A stretch of 64,000 nucleotides of DNA, taken from Cinnamomum chago (lineage: Eukaryota > Streptophyta > Magnoliopsida > Laurales > Lauraceae). The DNA lies in contig CP142451.1 of assembly GCA_038049695.1 (NCBI GenBank), positions 34,704,001-34,768,000 on the forward strand, given 5' to 3'. The notes beneath the pieces were generated by a model. The model had not been told where the DNA came from and searched no databases. It saw nothing but the letters and a program-made list of their open reading frames with translations. A program made the translations under genes and the position numbers. Of the stretch, positions 48,396 through 59,900 are shown piece by piece. Every line of letters starts with the position of its first letter. Position 1 is the first letter of the stretch.

Positions 48396-48415
48396 TAAAA
48401 AGTGCAGTTTGTTCT
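48396..48415 (-). other. second, internal CACTA-like right terminus
   Basis: Read on the minus strand this is ACAAACTGCACTTTTTAGC, matching the true left terminus (ACAAACTGCACTTTTAGC) better than the real right terminus does. It lacks the outer CACTA letters, reading TAGA instead. Confidence 0.5.
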
Positions 48416-48813
48416 AACCAAAGAAAGTAGGAAAGGCTTTAAGTTTCAATACACCACCTGAAACTCACCGTGCTATTGTTGTCTCTGTTTTTTCCATTTG
48501 CCCCTTGCAGGAAGCGTGGTTCAACTTCCTCTATTGAGCTCGACTTTTATTTTAGATTTTTGTCAGTGAGTTTGTTTTTTTTTATTAGTTCCCTCTGGTT
48601 TTTTTAATACCTACCCGACCCCATCTTCCTCCCTGTTTCTCTTCTTCTTAGTTTTTAAAACCCACTTCTGTTTCCAGTGATGAAGTATGAAATGGGCAAT
48701 CACTAACACAAGCAAGCATTACATCCTTGTCATAAGAATGAAAATCAGATCCATCTCTCAAATACCATGGAAACCAGGGATGACGTGAAGTTATATACGG
48801 TGCACAAAGAGAT

Positions 48814-48850
48814 GATAGCGTCACTCAATATTTTTTTGAGTGACGCTATC
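48814..48850. repeat. perfect 15-bp hairpin, 7-base loop
   Basis: GATAGCGTCACTCAA (48814-48828) pairs with TTGAGTGACGCTATC (48836-48850) around tattttt. It lies in one of the unique stretches of the CACTA right end and is followed by an A-run. Confidence 0.9.
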
Positions 48851-49769
48851 GTTAGTTGGAATAAAAAAAAAAAAATGTGGTGGGAAGACCAATGAGGTGC
48901 TGCACATTTTGTTAGGACTCTTCGAGATAAATGGCTATATTTAGGGATTTTTCCAGTAAAATCCTCTTAAATTTAAGATTGAAAATCAACCTTTTACCGA
49001 CGTTTCATTGAAAACGTCGCTAAAAGTCAGGATTTTAACGACCTTTTTTAGTAAAACGTCGCTAAAAATTAGACTTTTACTGACGTTTTATAATTCGTCG
49101 GTAAAAGTCTCTGATATTTACTTTCCTATAAAATAAGTTAATTCTAAAAGTAGACTTTTACCGACGTGGCAAAAGTCTCTGATTTTTTACAAATAAATTA
49201 ATTCTATAATTCAGCTTTTACCGACGTTTTATAAAATTATACTTTTCCCGACGTTTTGTTCTAAATATAGTTTTTTTACTTTTCCTACAAATATAAGTTA
49301 ATTTTAAAATTATCCTTTTACCGACGTTTTATTGAAAACGTCGGGAAAACACCTACTTTTACAGACGTTTTAAGGAAAACATCGGTAAAAGTTTAATTTT
49401 AACCGACAAAATAATATGCGTCGGTAAAGAGCACTCTTTACCGACGAATTTATGAAAATATCGCTAAAAGTATAGTTTCTTGTAGTGGGGGTGAGGTGGC
49501 AATTTAGGAAATCTTCAAATGGGATCCCACCATGGTGTAAAATATTGGCCGATACCCCCAAACAGCGACAATCTCTCGTTCTTATACCGGTATTGGTATC
49601 GTCACGGGCAATATCGCTATTTTCTCGATTAAATATCGGCCGTTACAACCGACTATCGGTTGTAACGGTCAATACGGGACCGGTATGGACCGATATGGAC
49701 AAAACTTGGGGGGAAAATTGGAAAAAAATGGAAGATGTAGGAAATGATAGAGAAAAAAAAAAAAGCAGC

Positions 49770-49925
49770 CACTTTGTCTTCTTTTCCCCTCCTTTTTTCT
49801 CTTTTCCTTTCCTTTTTCTTCTTCCTCTTCTCCTCCCCTCCTTTTCTCTTTTCCTTTCCTTTTTCTTCCTCCTCTCCTCTTCTTTCCCTTTTGTCCGCTC
49901 TTTCTTTGTTTCCCTCTCCCCGCTC
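49770..49925. repeat. polypyrimidine tract with internal duplication
   Basis: About 155 bp almost wholly C/T on the plus strand, in which the block tctcttttcctttccttttt appears twice some 50-60 bp apart. Frames called here on either strand are low-complexity by-products. Confidence 0.85.
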
Positions 49926-50504
49926 CCATTTATGTGGCACAAATCAGTGAAACCACAAAATGACCAAACTCTTTTTAGGGTTTTTGGTCTTTGTTTGACT
50001 CCCAAGTCCCATGGCCATGTGACTCTTCCACTACTCCACACAATAAGCCCCTTTTAAATGGCTCACATTCCATTTATGTGGCTCACATTTTTAACTATAA
50101 ACATGCCTCATCTTAAATGGTCCTCATAAAATTTATAATTTAAGAATCCAAACCATTAATGTCCTCTCTTGAAGCCAAACTATTAAATGCCCCTTTTTAA
50201 TTGCCCCACTCAAAATAAATCCCCCTTCAATAAATTTTAATTAAATAATAGTTTGGCCCAAGTCACATTGATTACTCATAAACATCAAAATAAAATATTA
50301 AAAAAATTCAAGTAAATATCGAGATCTTTTTATTCTACTAGCTAGTACCCTTCTAATATGATATATTAATGAACATGTTTAAATCATTGAAAATAAATGC
50401 CTTTCTCTTAAATATAAAAAGATTTTTGTAAGTCATTGGATTTGGGGCTTTTCTTTTCTTTTTTTGCTTACTTGCCTTAGTGGCCAAGTTAGAGAGGAGT
50501 AAAG

Positions 50505-50536
50505 CCACCCACTAGGGATTGATCCCTAGTGGGTGG
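50505..50536. repeat. 32-bp near-perfect palindrome
   Basis: CCACCCACTAGGGAT (50505-50519), TG, ATCCCTAGTGGGTGG (50522-50536). The arms are perfect over 15 bp with a 2-base centre. Confidence 0.9.
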
Positions 50537-51929
50537 AATGGGAGTGGGAGCCTTTACCACTAGGTCATCCTTAAATTCCTTGGATTTTGGGCTTTAGTTG
50601 AGCATTACATGATGGATTTATAAACTATAATGATGAACCAAGGATAAAATACTAAAATTAATATGTTCATCAGTTTTAGAAAACATCAACGATTCTGTAA
50701 CTTAAGGGGACCGATATTTTGATTTATTATTGTTACAAATGGAAAAAAAAAAAGCATTGTTTTCTAGCATTTTCTATTATTCTAAATTTTTTGGATTTTT
50801 TTGTGAATTTCTTTGGATTAAAAAAAATTCACATCGTGACGACCGAGACGGACTGATAACTGCGACCAATACTGATAACATATCAGTTTTTCGGCCTAGC
50901 CGATACATGGACCGAAACCGCAATTTTGAACCATGGGTCCTATAGATGGATGTGCAGCAATTATACTTCAATGGTGAAGATTTTATTTGCAATCAAGCCC
51001 AAAAATATACCTTCAAATTTTTGGCCTCATAACTTTCTTAATTTAGCTTCGGTTTGCGTAATGTTGGGCTCCACTAACATTTACTCTGAAAGAGCTTTCT
51101 AGCGGTAGGTCGATTGTTCCGATCTGACACTCGCATTGAGAGTTATGACTGTATTAAGACATGATATTTCTAGAAAAATGGGATCGACTTTCAAGTCTTG
51201 AATTGAAAATGACTTTCTATTTGCACACATTTTGAATTTGAATCCAAGGAGTGGGATCAAGTTGTGGCTCATTCAAAACTCCTTAACTGTTATCTCCTAC
51301 CAGAATTATCTTCTTTGAGTTATCCAAGAGATAGTTCAAACTACTTCAAATATGCAGCAAACGTTGACGCTGCCATGTGGGACATCTCTTTTGCTTGAAT
51401 GGTGGGCCCCACAAGAGGTCTTTCACTTCAACTAGGACCCTTGGACTTGTGCAAGATGAGTGGACGCCCCTCTAGTCGACCTTCAATTATGTGTGTGGCG
51501 TGGGAGGGGGGGTCCACTTGGTGAATTCTTCAATTTACTTCTTTCTAAGTTTCAATTCGGTAATGCGGGGCCCAAGATGACTATGTGTGCTTTACAGTGG
51601 GTCCCAGAACGGAGTCTTGATGAAACAAGAACTCTTCAAAATCCTCCCCCATTGTTCTGCGGGTTCTACGATTCTCATTTCCTATGTAATCTAGCTCAAC
51701 TAGTGAAATAGTGAAGAGTCCTGATCTAACTAGGACTCTTTGAAAGATTGGAATTTGCATGAAAAGTTGAAATAAGCCAGGAAATGTGTATGAAATACCT
51801 GAATTCTCAATTTTGAGGCAAAAATGCTTAAAAGGATGAAATTAAAAGAAAATAGATGTAGTTAACCTAATTAAGTCTCCAACACGCCCAAAAATGATGC
51901 ATAAATGGTGCAGTTCCATGGACTAAACA

Positions 51930-52634
51930 TAAGCCACCTAGTGGGGCCCACTTTGAATAGGGGGAGGATTGAAAGATCCAAGTTGGGCCAACCTATATAT
52001 CAAATTTGAAGTCAATCTATTACCTCTAACTCATTCATCTATGGTCTATAAGTTTAATAACTTTATATAAAAGAATAAAACTGACCATCGATCTAACAGT
52101 TCATTCCATTTGGATCTATCAAAACCCGGTGGGGTCAGTGTAAATAAGAGGGGTGGGTTTGGATGGTTCGCTTGGATGAACCAGTAGGTGGCCTCACGAG
52201 GTGGCTTGTACCGTAAGACAACAAGAGAGACTTTTACAAGAGCTTTACTATATGGTGAGGGACAAACATTATAGGGTCCACCTAGGGCTCCACTGATCTT
52301 GGGACTTGGGAAGGATAAAAAAGATTCACCATGGATAGGCCCATAAATCAAGTTTGAAGTTAATCCTAAGATTCTAACCCATTCATTCATGGCCCACAAA
52401 TCTAACGACTTTTATTAAATAAAAAATTTGACCCTTGATCCAATAGTCGAATCCATTCGGATTAGTGAAAACTCGATTGATTGATAGCAGTTCAAGGGGT
52501 CCCATGTGTGTGGATGGTCCGGATGGATCATAAAGTCACCTCCACAATGTTGTCCCTCCCTCACCATTACATGGTGAAGGATAGATGGACATGAATGTTT
52601 TTCATTTATATATATATATATATATGTCGGCATA
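51930..52634 (+). repeat. tandem duplicated segment, unit B, right part
   Basis: It resumes the alignment with unit A at its caagccacc...gtggggccc block (near 12300). It continues through ccattcattcatgg and the tccctcacc words to the TA run and tcggcat. It contains two forward copies of the arm sequence that also builds the unit A foldback. Confidence 0.75.
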
Positions 52635-52693
52635 AAAAAAATCACACACATGCACCCCGACAAATATAATAAGACAAGAGCAAGTGTGAAGGT

Positions 52694-53450
52694 TGAAAGT
52701 CCAGGATTCGAACCCTAGACGGGGGGTGATTAGGGTGAGCTAGACAAGTTTTGCCAATTAATCAAAGTTTTAACTTCTTCAAACAATTAGGCACTTATGA
52801 TTAATAGATTAAATATGCGGAAGCAAATTAAAAGAAGAATCACCACAACAGTCACCACACACAACCATGTATAGTGGTTCGGCCCAAATGCCCACATCCA
52901 CTCTGACTTGTGTTCCTACACCCCATCGGCAATCAAACTTAATTTAAGGTTTAGGTTTAGCTCCAACCTTACAACCACTCTTTATGCTTTTCAAGGCTAA
53001 GCAATAACCTTTCATATATGCTTTTCTAGGCTAAGCAATAACCTTCCCTATATGTTTTTCTAGGCTAAGCAATAACCTTCCCTATGTGTTTTTCTAGGCC
53101 AAGCATCAACCTTTACAAGCCTAAAGATTTTATCTCTCAATTGTGTCTCAAATATACTCAAGGAGATACAAGTTTAGCTCATTACAATGCCTCTAACAGA
53201 GGCTGATATGAAAGTTAAAATACAACTCAATCATACACTTACAAGTAGCTAAGGTGAGTGCTCAATGTCTATGAATGATACATTCAATTAATTTTAAAAG
53301 TAAAGCCCCTAAATGAATGCTTGATGCATTTGAAAGTTTAAACACAAAGTTTATCTAATCATGATTGATTCATGATGAACAACTTGACATGATATACCAA
53401 TCAAACTACACAAGTTTTATGAAATTCACACAAAAAAAAAAAAAAAAAAC
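52694..53450 (-). mobile_element. LTR remnant related to the nested Copia LTRs
   Basis: On the minus strand it ends in GGACTTTCA at 52694. Further in it has the GGCCGAACCACTATA context (52867 onwards). Several copies of the GGTTATTGCTTAGCCTAGAAAA unit follow (about 52984-53110). These are the same landmarks, in the same order, as LTR1-3 and the SIRE-like LTRs. The left end of the LTR is not recognisable. It is an older, decayed relative. Confidence 0.75.
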
Positions 53451-53589
53451 ACATATGATTGTGACTTAGATGTTTGCAAAAACAAACTAATCTTCCTATA
53501 TGATCAATGTTTGCAAAACAACTTAGTCAATACTAGAAATCATGTTGAAATAAAGTTTCAGAGACTTGAACAAACATGGTTTTCTAAAT

Positions 53590-53960
53590 CATGGAAACCA
53601 AAGCTTAACTTGGAAAGATATACCTATATGACTCAAGCTTTTTGGCTTTCCATTGATCTTCAAATTGTTTTTTCACTGAATCAAGGAGATCCTTTGCATT
53701 ATCCTTAATTACAAGTGATCCCCTTATACTTTTAGAAACAGAGTCCAAGATAATTTTAAGGCAAATTTTATTACATTTGATCCATTTCTCGTAATTTCCC
53801 TAATCAACGGCTGAACTTAAGTCCGTAGGCTTTGGAGGCATAGGCTCATCAATAGCAATCTCCAAGTGTAGAAAGATCAAAGTCAGCATGAGTATGTCTA
53901 AATTAACTTGGGAGAAATGGATACATCATTATAATTCCACCTTTGGATTAAGAAAAACAG
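53590..53960 (-). mobile_element. Copia gag (UBN2-type) remnant
   Basis: Minus-strand translation gives IAIDEPMPPKPTDLSS and NYEKWIKCNK, then LDSVSKSIRGSLVIKDNAKD, then LLDSVKKQFED. This matches the gag of Copia elements (pattern AIDEPEPPKPT...YxKWxRSNR...IRGxxxxxxNAKExLxxVExxF). Only about 110 residues are readable and the copy is broken. Confidence 0.65.
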
Positions 53961-56900
53961 CATGTAAATTATCACTCTACTATTATTAATTAGACCATGC
54001 TAATAGGACGTAATTGGAATTATTTGGATATACCTTTGGGCATAGAACCAACTTACTCGTGCCACGTTTATTAAACACTAGTGGGAGGTACGTGCGTTGA
54101 ACGTAGTTGTTACCAAAAGCGTCTATGTTGTAGCTAGATATTTACTAGAATGCAGAATGGTAAGTATACAGTTATCTAGTTGTTAGTGTGCATATATGTT
54201 CTGATTTTATTAATAAAGAAAATAGAAGTTTCAACATACTGTAATCAAATTAGGCAATTGAAAGATTTAAAATAACATTTTATAGGATACTAACATATAC
54301 TTACATTCTATGTCTTGTTAGTGGAAGCTTTGTCAAGTCGACAGGTGGATCCTTTTGTTTTGGAGTTCATGTTTTTGTTGCAAATGTGGGATCTTTTAGC
54401 TTGTAGAGATTTTTGACCTGTACATCTTGCATATTAGTAGAACAATCAGACAAGAACAAATTGCAAAAAGAAATAGTCAATCACAATTCATAGGTACCAC
54501 ATAAGAAGATTGAATTGAATAACTCGCAATAATTCTATGCTCCCTACTATTTCTCAGAATAATAAAGTACTACTACTGAATTCAAATGGTTTTAAGATTT
54601 GAGAGATGGAGAAAATCCAATTACCTTTTTCAATTTTATCTTGCGCAACAAGCCTTCTCAAGTTTGAACTTAGAAATCTTCTACAATTTGGCAGAACTTG
54701 ATGCCTTTGATGTATAAAACATTAAAATTTGGAGAAAAAAAGAAAAGAAAGGGGGAAAAACAATTATTCTGTCAGATTTATACAGTATAAAGATATAGAG
54801 TATGATTAGTGGTTAGTAGCATAAAGGCAGAACTGAAGCTTTTTTTTTTAATCAGAAAATTGCTATTTTATATGACTAAGCTAACATAAAAAAGTGTGTT
54901 CAGAAAAGAGTGTTTCATGATTGCTTGATAAAATATATATTATCGTTATGGAAGAAAAGTTGCAAAGCTGAGCTCAGATTCGTTTAACTCAGGCTCTGTT
55001 AGTATCAAATTAGTCAAGTGCAACAACTTAATGATCTATAGTGCTTGATCACTAAAGATCAAAGTTTAGCTCAGATGCATCTGTTCAAAACTCCAGTTGG
55101 ATTAACTTGGCTCAAAAGCACTTGATCAAGCACGAGCTCAACTCAAACACAACTTGAATAATAAAAGGGGAAGTGAGCCATGGCCAGCTTAGGCTAGGCT
55201 CATTCAGAAATTAAATGCCCTATTAGGAGCTAGTCTCAAGCTCTAAGTCAAGGCCAGGCTCAAACATTGAGCTTCCGATCTGTTGGTTCCATATTAAAAG
55301 AGGAATCCAAGTTTTCAATAAAGAGAAGTGGATAAGTATGGTTATCTATGAGCACCAAACTTAGTAATATTTAAATTTAAGAGTATATGCAGTAGGTTTT
55401 GCATGATCATGATGGTAATGACAATGATGCGAGCAAATATGAAGTAAAAAATAAGTGAATTTATTCAGCATTATAAAAGAAGGGGGGAATTTATCCAGTT
55501 ATGCATATTTTCAAAAATGATCAGCCATGAAACAGTCACATGGGTGTAACTTGAGGGACAGTGATCAGGTGATCATATTCTCAAGGGGATGGACACGTAA
55601 GAGAGGAAAAATGTTAAAAGTTGTGTTTTAAAACCATAACAGCCATTGTATAAATATGCATTTTTTTCACTATAATAACAACTTCAACCATTTCTGAATT
55701 TGCATATATGAAGATTCCTAGTTCTTATGATGTCTGCTTGAGTTCATTAATGAATAAAATAAAATTCTCATTCTACTTAATGATGCATTATAAGATATAC
55801 TAACATAAGCCTGTATTCTGCCTACGATCAGTCAGTGAAATGGAAGATGCTAATCTTAACATGACTAAAACAAATGAACAAAAGGGAAAAAATATAGTAT
55901 GTAGAACATCAAACATGCCTGTCCAATGTAATCTTCAGCAGATATTTGACATCAAAATTCTGAGAAATTTGAAAGCCTAACCAAAACTTACAAATAATAA
56001 AATGGTAACAAAGGTTGCTGAAATGACATAAGACTTATTATCTAATTAGTGTTACAGCTCAAAATAGCCTTTATAGTCACATTTTACACATGTTATACAA
56101 AAATATATGGACAAATATGAAGAAATCAATATGCAAACACACATATAGTAGGTAGAGCGGGGACTCATGTAAAGGCTTCATCATAGGAAAAAAACCTCTA
56201 TAGCATTTAACTAAAAAAATAAAGCTTAACTACGATAAAAAGCAATTAAATCCCTACTCAATATTAACGTTTGAATCTACAATCTGCATTTCTCTATTTT
56301 GTGACATACACATATTATCTCGGAGAAATAACGAGCATACATGAAGTTGAACTCCAACACCACCAATATATAATTTTAAAGTCCTAAAGCAAGCAGTTAA
56401 ATCAAGTGTAGCTAAGGTATAGTGGAGAGGTACAAGAGAGAGAAAAACTAAACTGTTCAAGCGATTCAATATAAGAAAATCCAAACTTTGAATATGATTG
56501 AGGTATATATTTATAATTTTTAAGAAATATGCTAACAGAATTTATAGGAACGAAAGGGCAATTTTATAGAAATGTCAACTTAGGTTTTTATGAGTTTGTT
56601 TATTTAATCCTTGAAGAGTTACAGGTTCTCTTCTGCCTTCTCTAATTTATTATTATTTTTAATAGGCATTCTTCTCATCGTACAGAATTTGATATTAGCT
56701 AATAAAAAAATTCAAGCTAAAGCAATTCATAGCTTCAATGTGTAGGATAAGAAATTATTTAGGCAACATTAAATGTTTCCAAATTGAATAAAACACCAAA
56801 GACTATAAAAACCAGTATACAATACGTAGAACTTCAACTAAAATTTTGGGCAAATTTTATTTAATCTTAGCTAATGCCCAACTCTATTGACTACTCTGAT

Positions 56901-59900
56901 TTCTGTTGTTCAACTATAATGTTTTTCCAAAACATCCAATTTGAAGAAATGAGGAACATAAAATTTTCATAAGTTAAACAACATGTAGAGAGTAAAAAAT
57001 AAAAACCAAGCAGATGTAATACAGTATGATTAAAAATGTAACAACTTAAAAAATTCAAACTGAGAGGAAAACACCCAAAAAGAATTATGTCATTACTTTC
57101 AAATTTTGAGGTACTACATTGTGAGTTATATATATGGTGGATTATTCCTCTATTCTGAATTTCAATTTCTTGGAAAGTAACATAAAAATCTCATACGTTA
57201 AACAACATGTAGAGAGTAGGAAAAAAAACACACAAAAGTGGTTATACAGTACGATAAAACTGCAACAACCATAAAAATGCCAGATAAGAGAAGAACACCT
57301 AAAAATAATTGTCATTATTGTAGAGTCTTGAGGTACTACATTGTGAAAGAATTCACCATGACTTTATTATGAGAACTCATCTCAATTTATATAAGAATAT
57401 ATATATATATATTTATTTTTTTAAAATTTTGAAACGTAAGAAGAAAAAATTGTAGATTTGGTACTCCTTTAAGGGTACAAACACTATAATTCATGGGATT
57501 TCTAGGTTGTTGCTAGACATTCTACAAGCCTTCATTTTCTGGCCATGTTGAAGGTGGTCGATGTAATAGGATTGGTACATTTATTCCATTCACTTTGTGA
57601 AATCTACGGAAAGATATATATTTGAACTTAGTAAAGAAAAATCTGTATAAAATGAATCATACCTATGTTTGTTATTATATTCAAATGAAGTAGAATCTGT
57701 AGTGCAGAGTCAAACTGTATTCCTGACCATGATAATTGTGTGCCTTTGATGAGCAAGCATATAAACCATTACCCCTGCTTTTGCCCCCCATTGTATGCTA
57801 AGGACACCATTTGTAAGGGCACACTCATAATAATCCACATATGTTATTACTTAGGTGCATCATAATAAGTTGTGTGAAACCTACATAAAAATAGCATAAG
57901 TACCTATAAGAAAGAAAATTAAGAGGAAAAAAGTAGAGCATGTATCCTATTGAATAACTCAATGCTCTTAGACGAAAACATAGAGACAAAAAGTCTCATA
58001 CATGATATAATCTAAAAAGCAATAAACATTCAATATGGAAAAATATAAGAACATATAATTCTATTTCATGAGATCAATCCTTATGCATACAAAAGACACA
58101 TAAAATAGAATGAATGCAACTTGAAATATAAACCAATATTTACTTCTCAATTGGAATTATGTTCACTTGATCCAGGCAAAAAAAGATAATCATATCATGA
58201 TAAAAAGCAAGTAGACTGTAGACAAACCTTGAGCATATTTTAAGTAGTGTTGGGTTCATCTTCTGTACCTAGAATAGTAGCTAAATGTTTCAGATCAAAA
58301 CTAAATATAGAAAACGATAATAATGTTTGTAAACAATCACATTTATAACTACTTAAATGAATATCGCTCATGAAATGAAATGGTAGGAAGGGAAAAAACT
58401 GAATGCAGATGTACACATTTTAGTAGAAAATATTTTTAATTACAAAATTATTTCTATAGTATTATTAGTAGAATTCTCTAACAAATGTTCCAGTTGTTGC
58501 ATAGCAGTGAGAAGAATTGACAATACTGATGAAATAGGTACTTATAGCCTACCACACATAATATGCACAAAAGAACAAATGTTCTAAGAAAGGCAATTTT
58601 ACCTACACTACATATTGACTATTCTTGAAGAGATTTTAAATTAATGGCACTTAAATTCCAGCTAAACTATGTATACAAAACTTCAAGCATGATTTTCCAT
58701 TCGCAATTCTTTAATCATAAGTCAATTGAAAACATAAGGTATTTTTTGTATACATTTTTTTCTTTTCATAGAAACTAAAAAGTATAGCGGTACAAGCAGG
58801 ACATTATTATCTATGGCCGAAGCAACCATGAAACCAGTTCTCATGTAGTCCAAACATTGGGTTCTTATAGAGCATGGATCATGGGTATCAAAATGAATAG
58901 AAGCACATCATGACATGGTTATCTAAATTGATAGATGTATGCAACAGAATCACCCATCCATCCTAACCAATTTCAGGCCATTCACAAACCATATGATACA
59001 TAAAACCAGGTCCTTAATTTCATTGCAAGAGGATGGACAACCATGTGCCATTTGAATTAAAGCCCAAGCTGGTAGAAGTTTTTATAAGGTAGCTGCAGTA
59101 AGTCCTTTTTTTTCTTTTTTTTAGCAAGGACTACTAAAAGAACAGATTATGATTAATTAACTTCTCAGGCTACATGACATTCTAAGTTCTTTGTTTTCCA
59201 AATTCCAATACAACAATTAAATTTAGCCAATATGACCAATAGAATGATAGTATCAAATTCAACCTGCATTAGATTCTAAGGTCCTCCAATACATAGCTGC
59301 CACCCCTTCATGTACTTGAAACTCAATTGGAAAAAGTGGGGAAGGAAAAAGAAAAGGGCATCTGCAGCAAGGGAGCACTTGAAAGTTTATAAATTTTAAA
59401 ACACAAGCATTAAAAAAACAGAATATATGTTTCTAAACTCATGAAGAAAATATATGATGAGTAGAAAAGATAATACAAGCAAGACATTATTGTCTATGAC
59501 CAAATGAACCGTGGAACCAGTTCTTTTAGCAAAAAAAAACGATGGAACCAATTCTCATGTAGTCCAAACATGGGGTTTTTTTTTTACAGAAAATGGATCG
59601 ATTAATTGGAGTTCATAATTGTCACTATATCATAAAATTTATAAAAAGAAGAAAGAAAATCATCAAATCATTATATGCAATACCCAAATTTAAAATCCAA
59701 GACCAAGTATCCAATTCTCAAGTTCCAATTGTTAACCATGTGGGATTTCTCAATAACCCAATCCCACATTCAAGAAACAGAAAAAAAAAAAAAAAAAAAA
59801 AAACCAACGCAAATGAATCTCCAATGTTCAAACCCTCATTGTCAGTCATTTGAGTTTCTCAATTTCCTAACCTCCAACTCAAGACATCCAATCCCAAACT

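Larger units (their letters stand above)
16260..49487 (-). mobile_element. CACTA (En/Spm) DNA transposon, 33.2 kb including later insertions
   Basis: The left terminus is CACTACAACAAACTGCACTT. The right terminus read inward is CACTACAAGAAACTATACTT. Both continue into TTAGCGA. The 3-bp duplication GGG flanks it (16257-16259 and 49488-49490), as CACTA elements produce. Subterminal arrays of ACCGACG/CGTCGGT words line both ends. A minus-strand TNP2-type transposase pseudogene lies at 18.97-21.65 kb. Without the nested Copia (25190-46733) the element would be about 11.7 kb, a normal size for a plant CACTA. I see no TNPA-like second gene. The element carries no functional transposase. Confidence 0.88.
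46739..49487. repeat. CACTA right side with subterminal repeat arrays
   Basis: ACCGACG, GTCGGTAAA and CGTCGCTAAAA words cluster at about 46830-47110, 47460-47680, 48230-48400 and 48985-49480. They are separated by unrelated stretches at about 47110-47460, 47700-48220 and 48420-48960. The unrelated stretches show no recognisable gene. The broken-up array suggests captured or inserted DNA inside the subterminal zone. Confidence 0.7.
49534..50932. mobile_element. non-autonomous element with imperfect terminal inverted repeats, ~1.4 kb
   Basis: The left end GGTGTAAAATATTGGCCGAT faces a right end reading on the other strand GGTTCAAAATTGCGGTTTCG. Comparison with the undisturbed LTR at 5785-7735 shows this segment is extra, lying between aaatgggatccc and gggtcctatag. 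ATGGG occurs on both sides but the duplication is not cleanly resolved. Degenerate ATCGGT/ACCGAT words fill both ends, including a 12-bp stem CCGTTACAACCG...CGGTTGTAACGG at 49640-49668. The superfamily is unclear. No transposase is encoded. Confidence 0.55.
15219..51929 (+). mobile_element. solo LTR (same family as 5785-7735) expanded by nested insertions
   Basis: The left piece (15219-16259) and the right pieces (49491-49533 and 50933-51929) align in order with the solo LTR at 5785-7735. Shared landmarks are the gagacagtgg phrase, the gaacggaaatggg/gtgaggtgg junction (compare gaatgtgaatgaggtgg), atggatgtgcagcaat, and the terminal atggact...aaca. Together the pieces total about 2.1 kb. The flanks CAAGC (15214-15218) and TAAGC (51930-51934) are a 5-bp duplication with one change. 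The LTR carries a 33-kb CACTA element and a 1.4-kb inverted-repeat element. Confidence 0.75.

Noticed and set aside
49643-50057. Long overlapping frames on both strands rich in Arg/Glu/Lys or Ser/Phe/Leu
   Set aside because: They are low-complexity by-products of a polypyrimidine tract open in several frames at once.
52694-52722. tRNA B-box-like word (ggttcgaatcc on the minus strand), possible tRNA or SINE
   Set aside because: There is no matching A box or cloverleaf. It coincides with the end of a Copia-type LTR, which explains the sequence.
54970-55280. gagctc/ggctc-rich stretch as a possible regulatory cluster
   Set aside because: It resembles a degenerate MITE or word-rich repeat seen in many plant genomes. 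I could not define ends or a target duplication.
57709-57843. Minus-strand frame reading YYECALTNGVLSIQWGAKAG, possibly an exon
   Set aside because: It looks somewhat protein-like. There is no convincing acceptor/donor pair, no neighbouring exons and no family I recognise.
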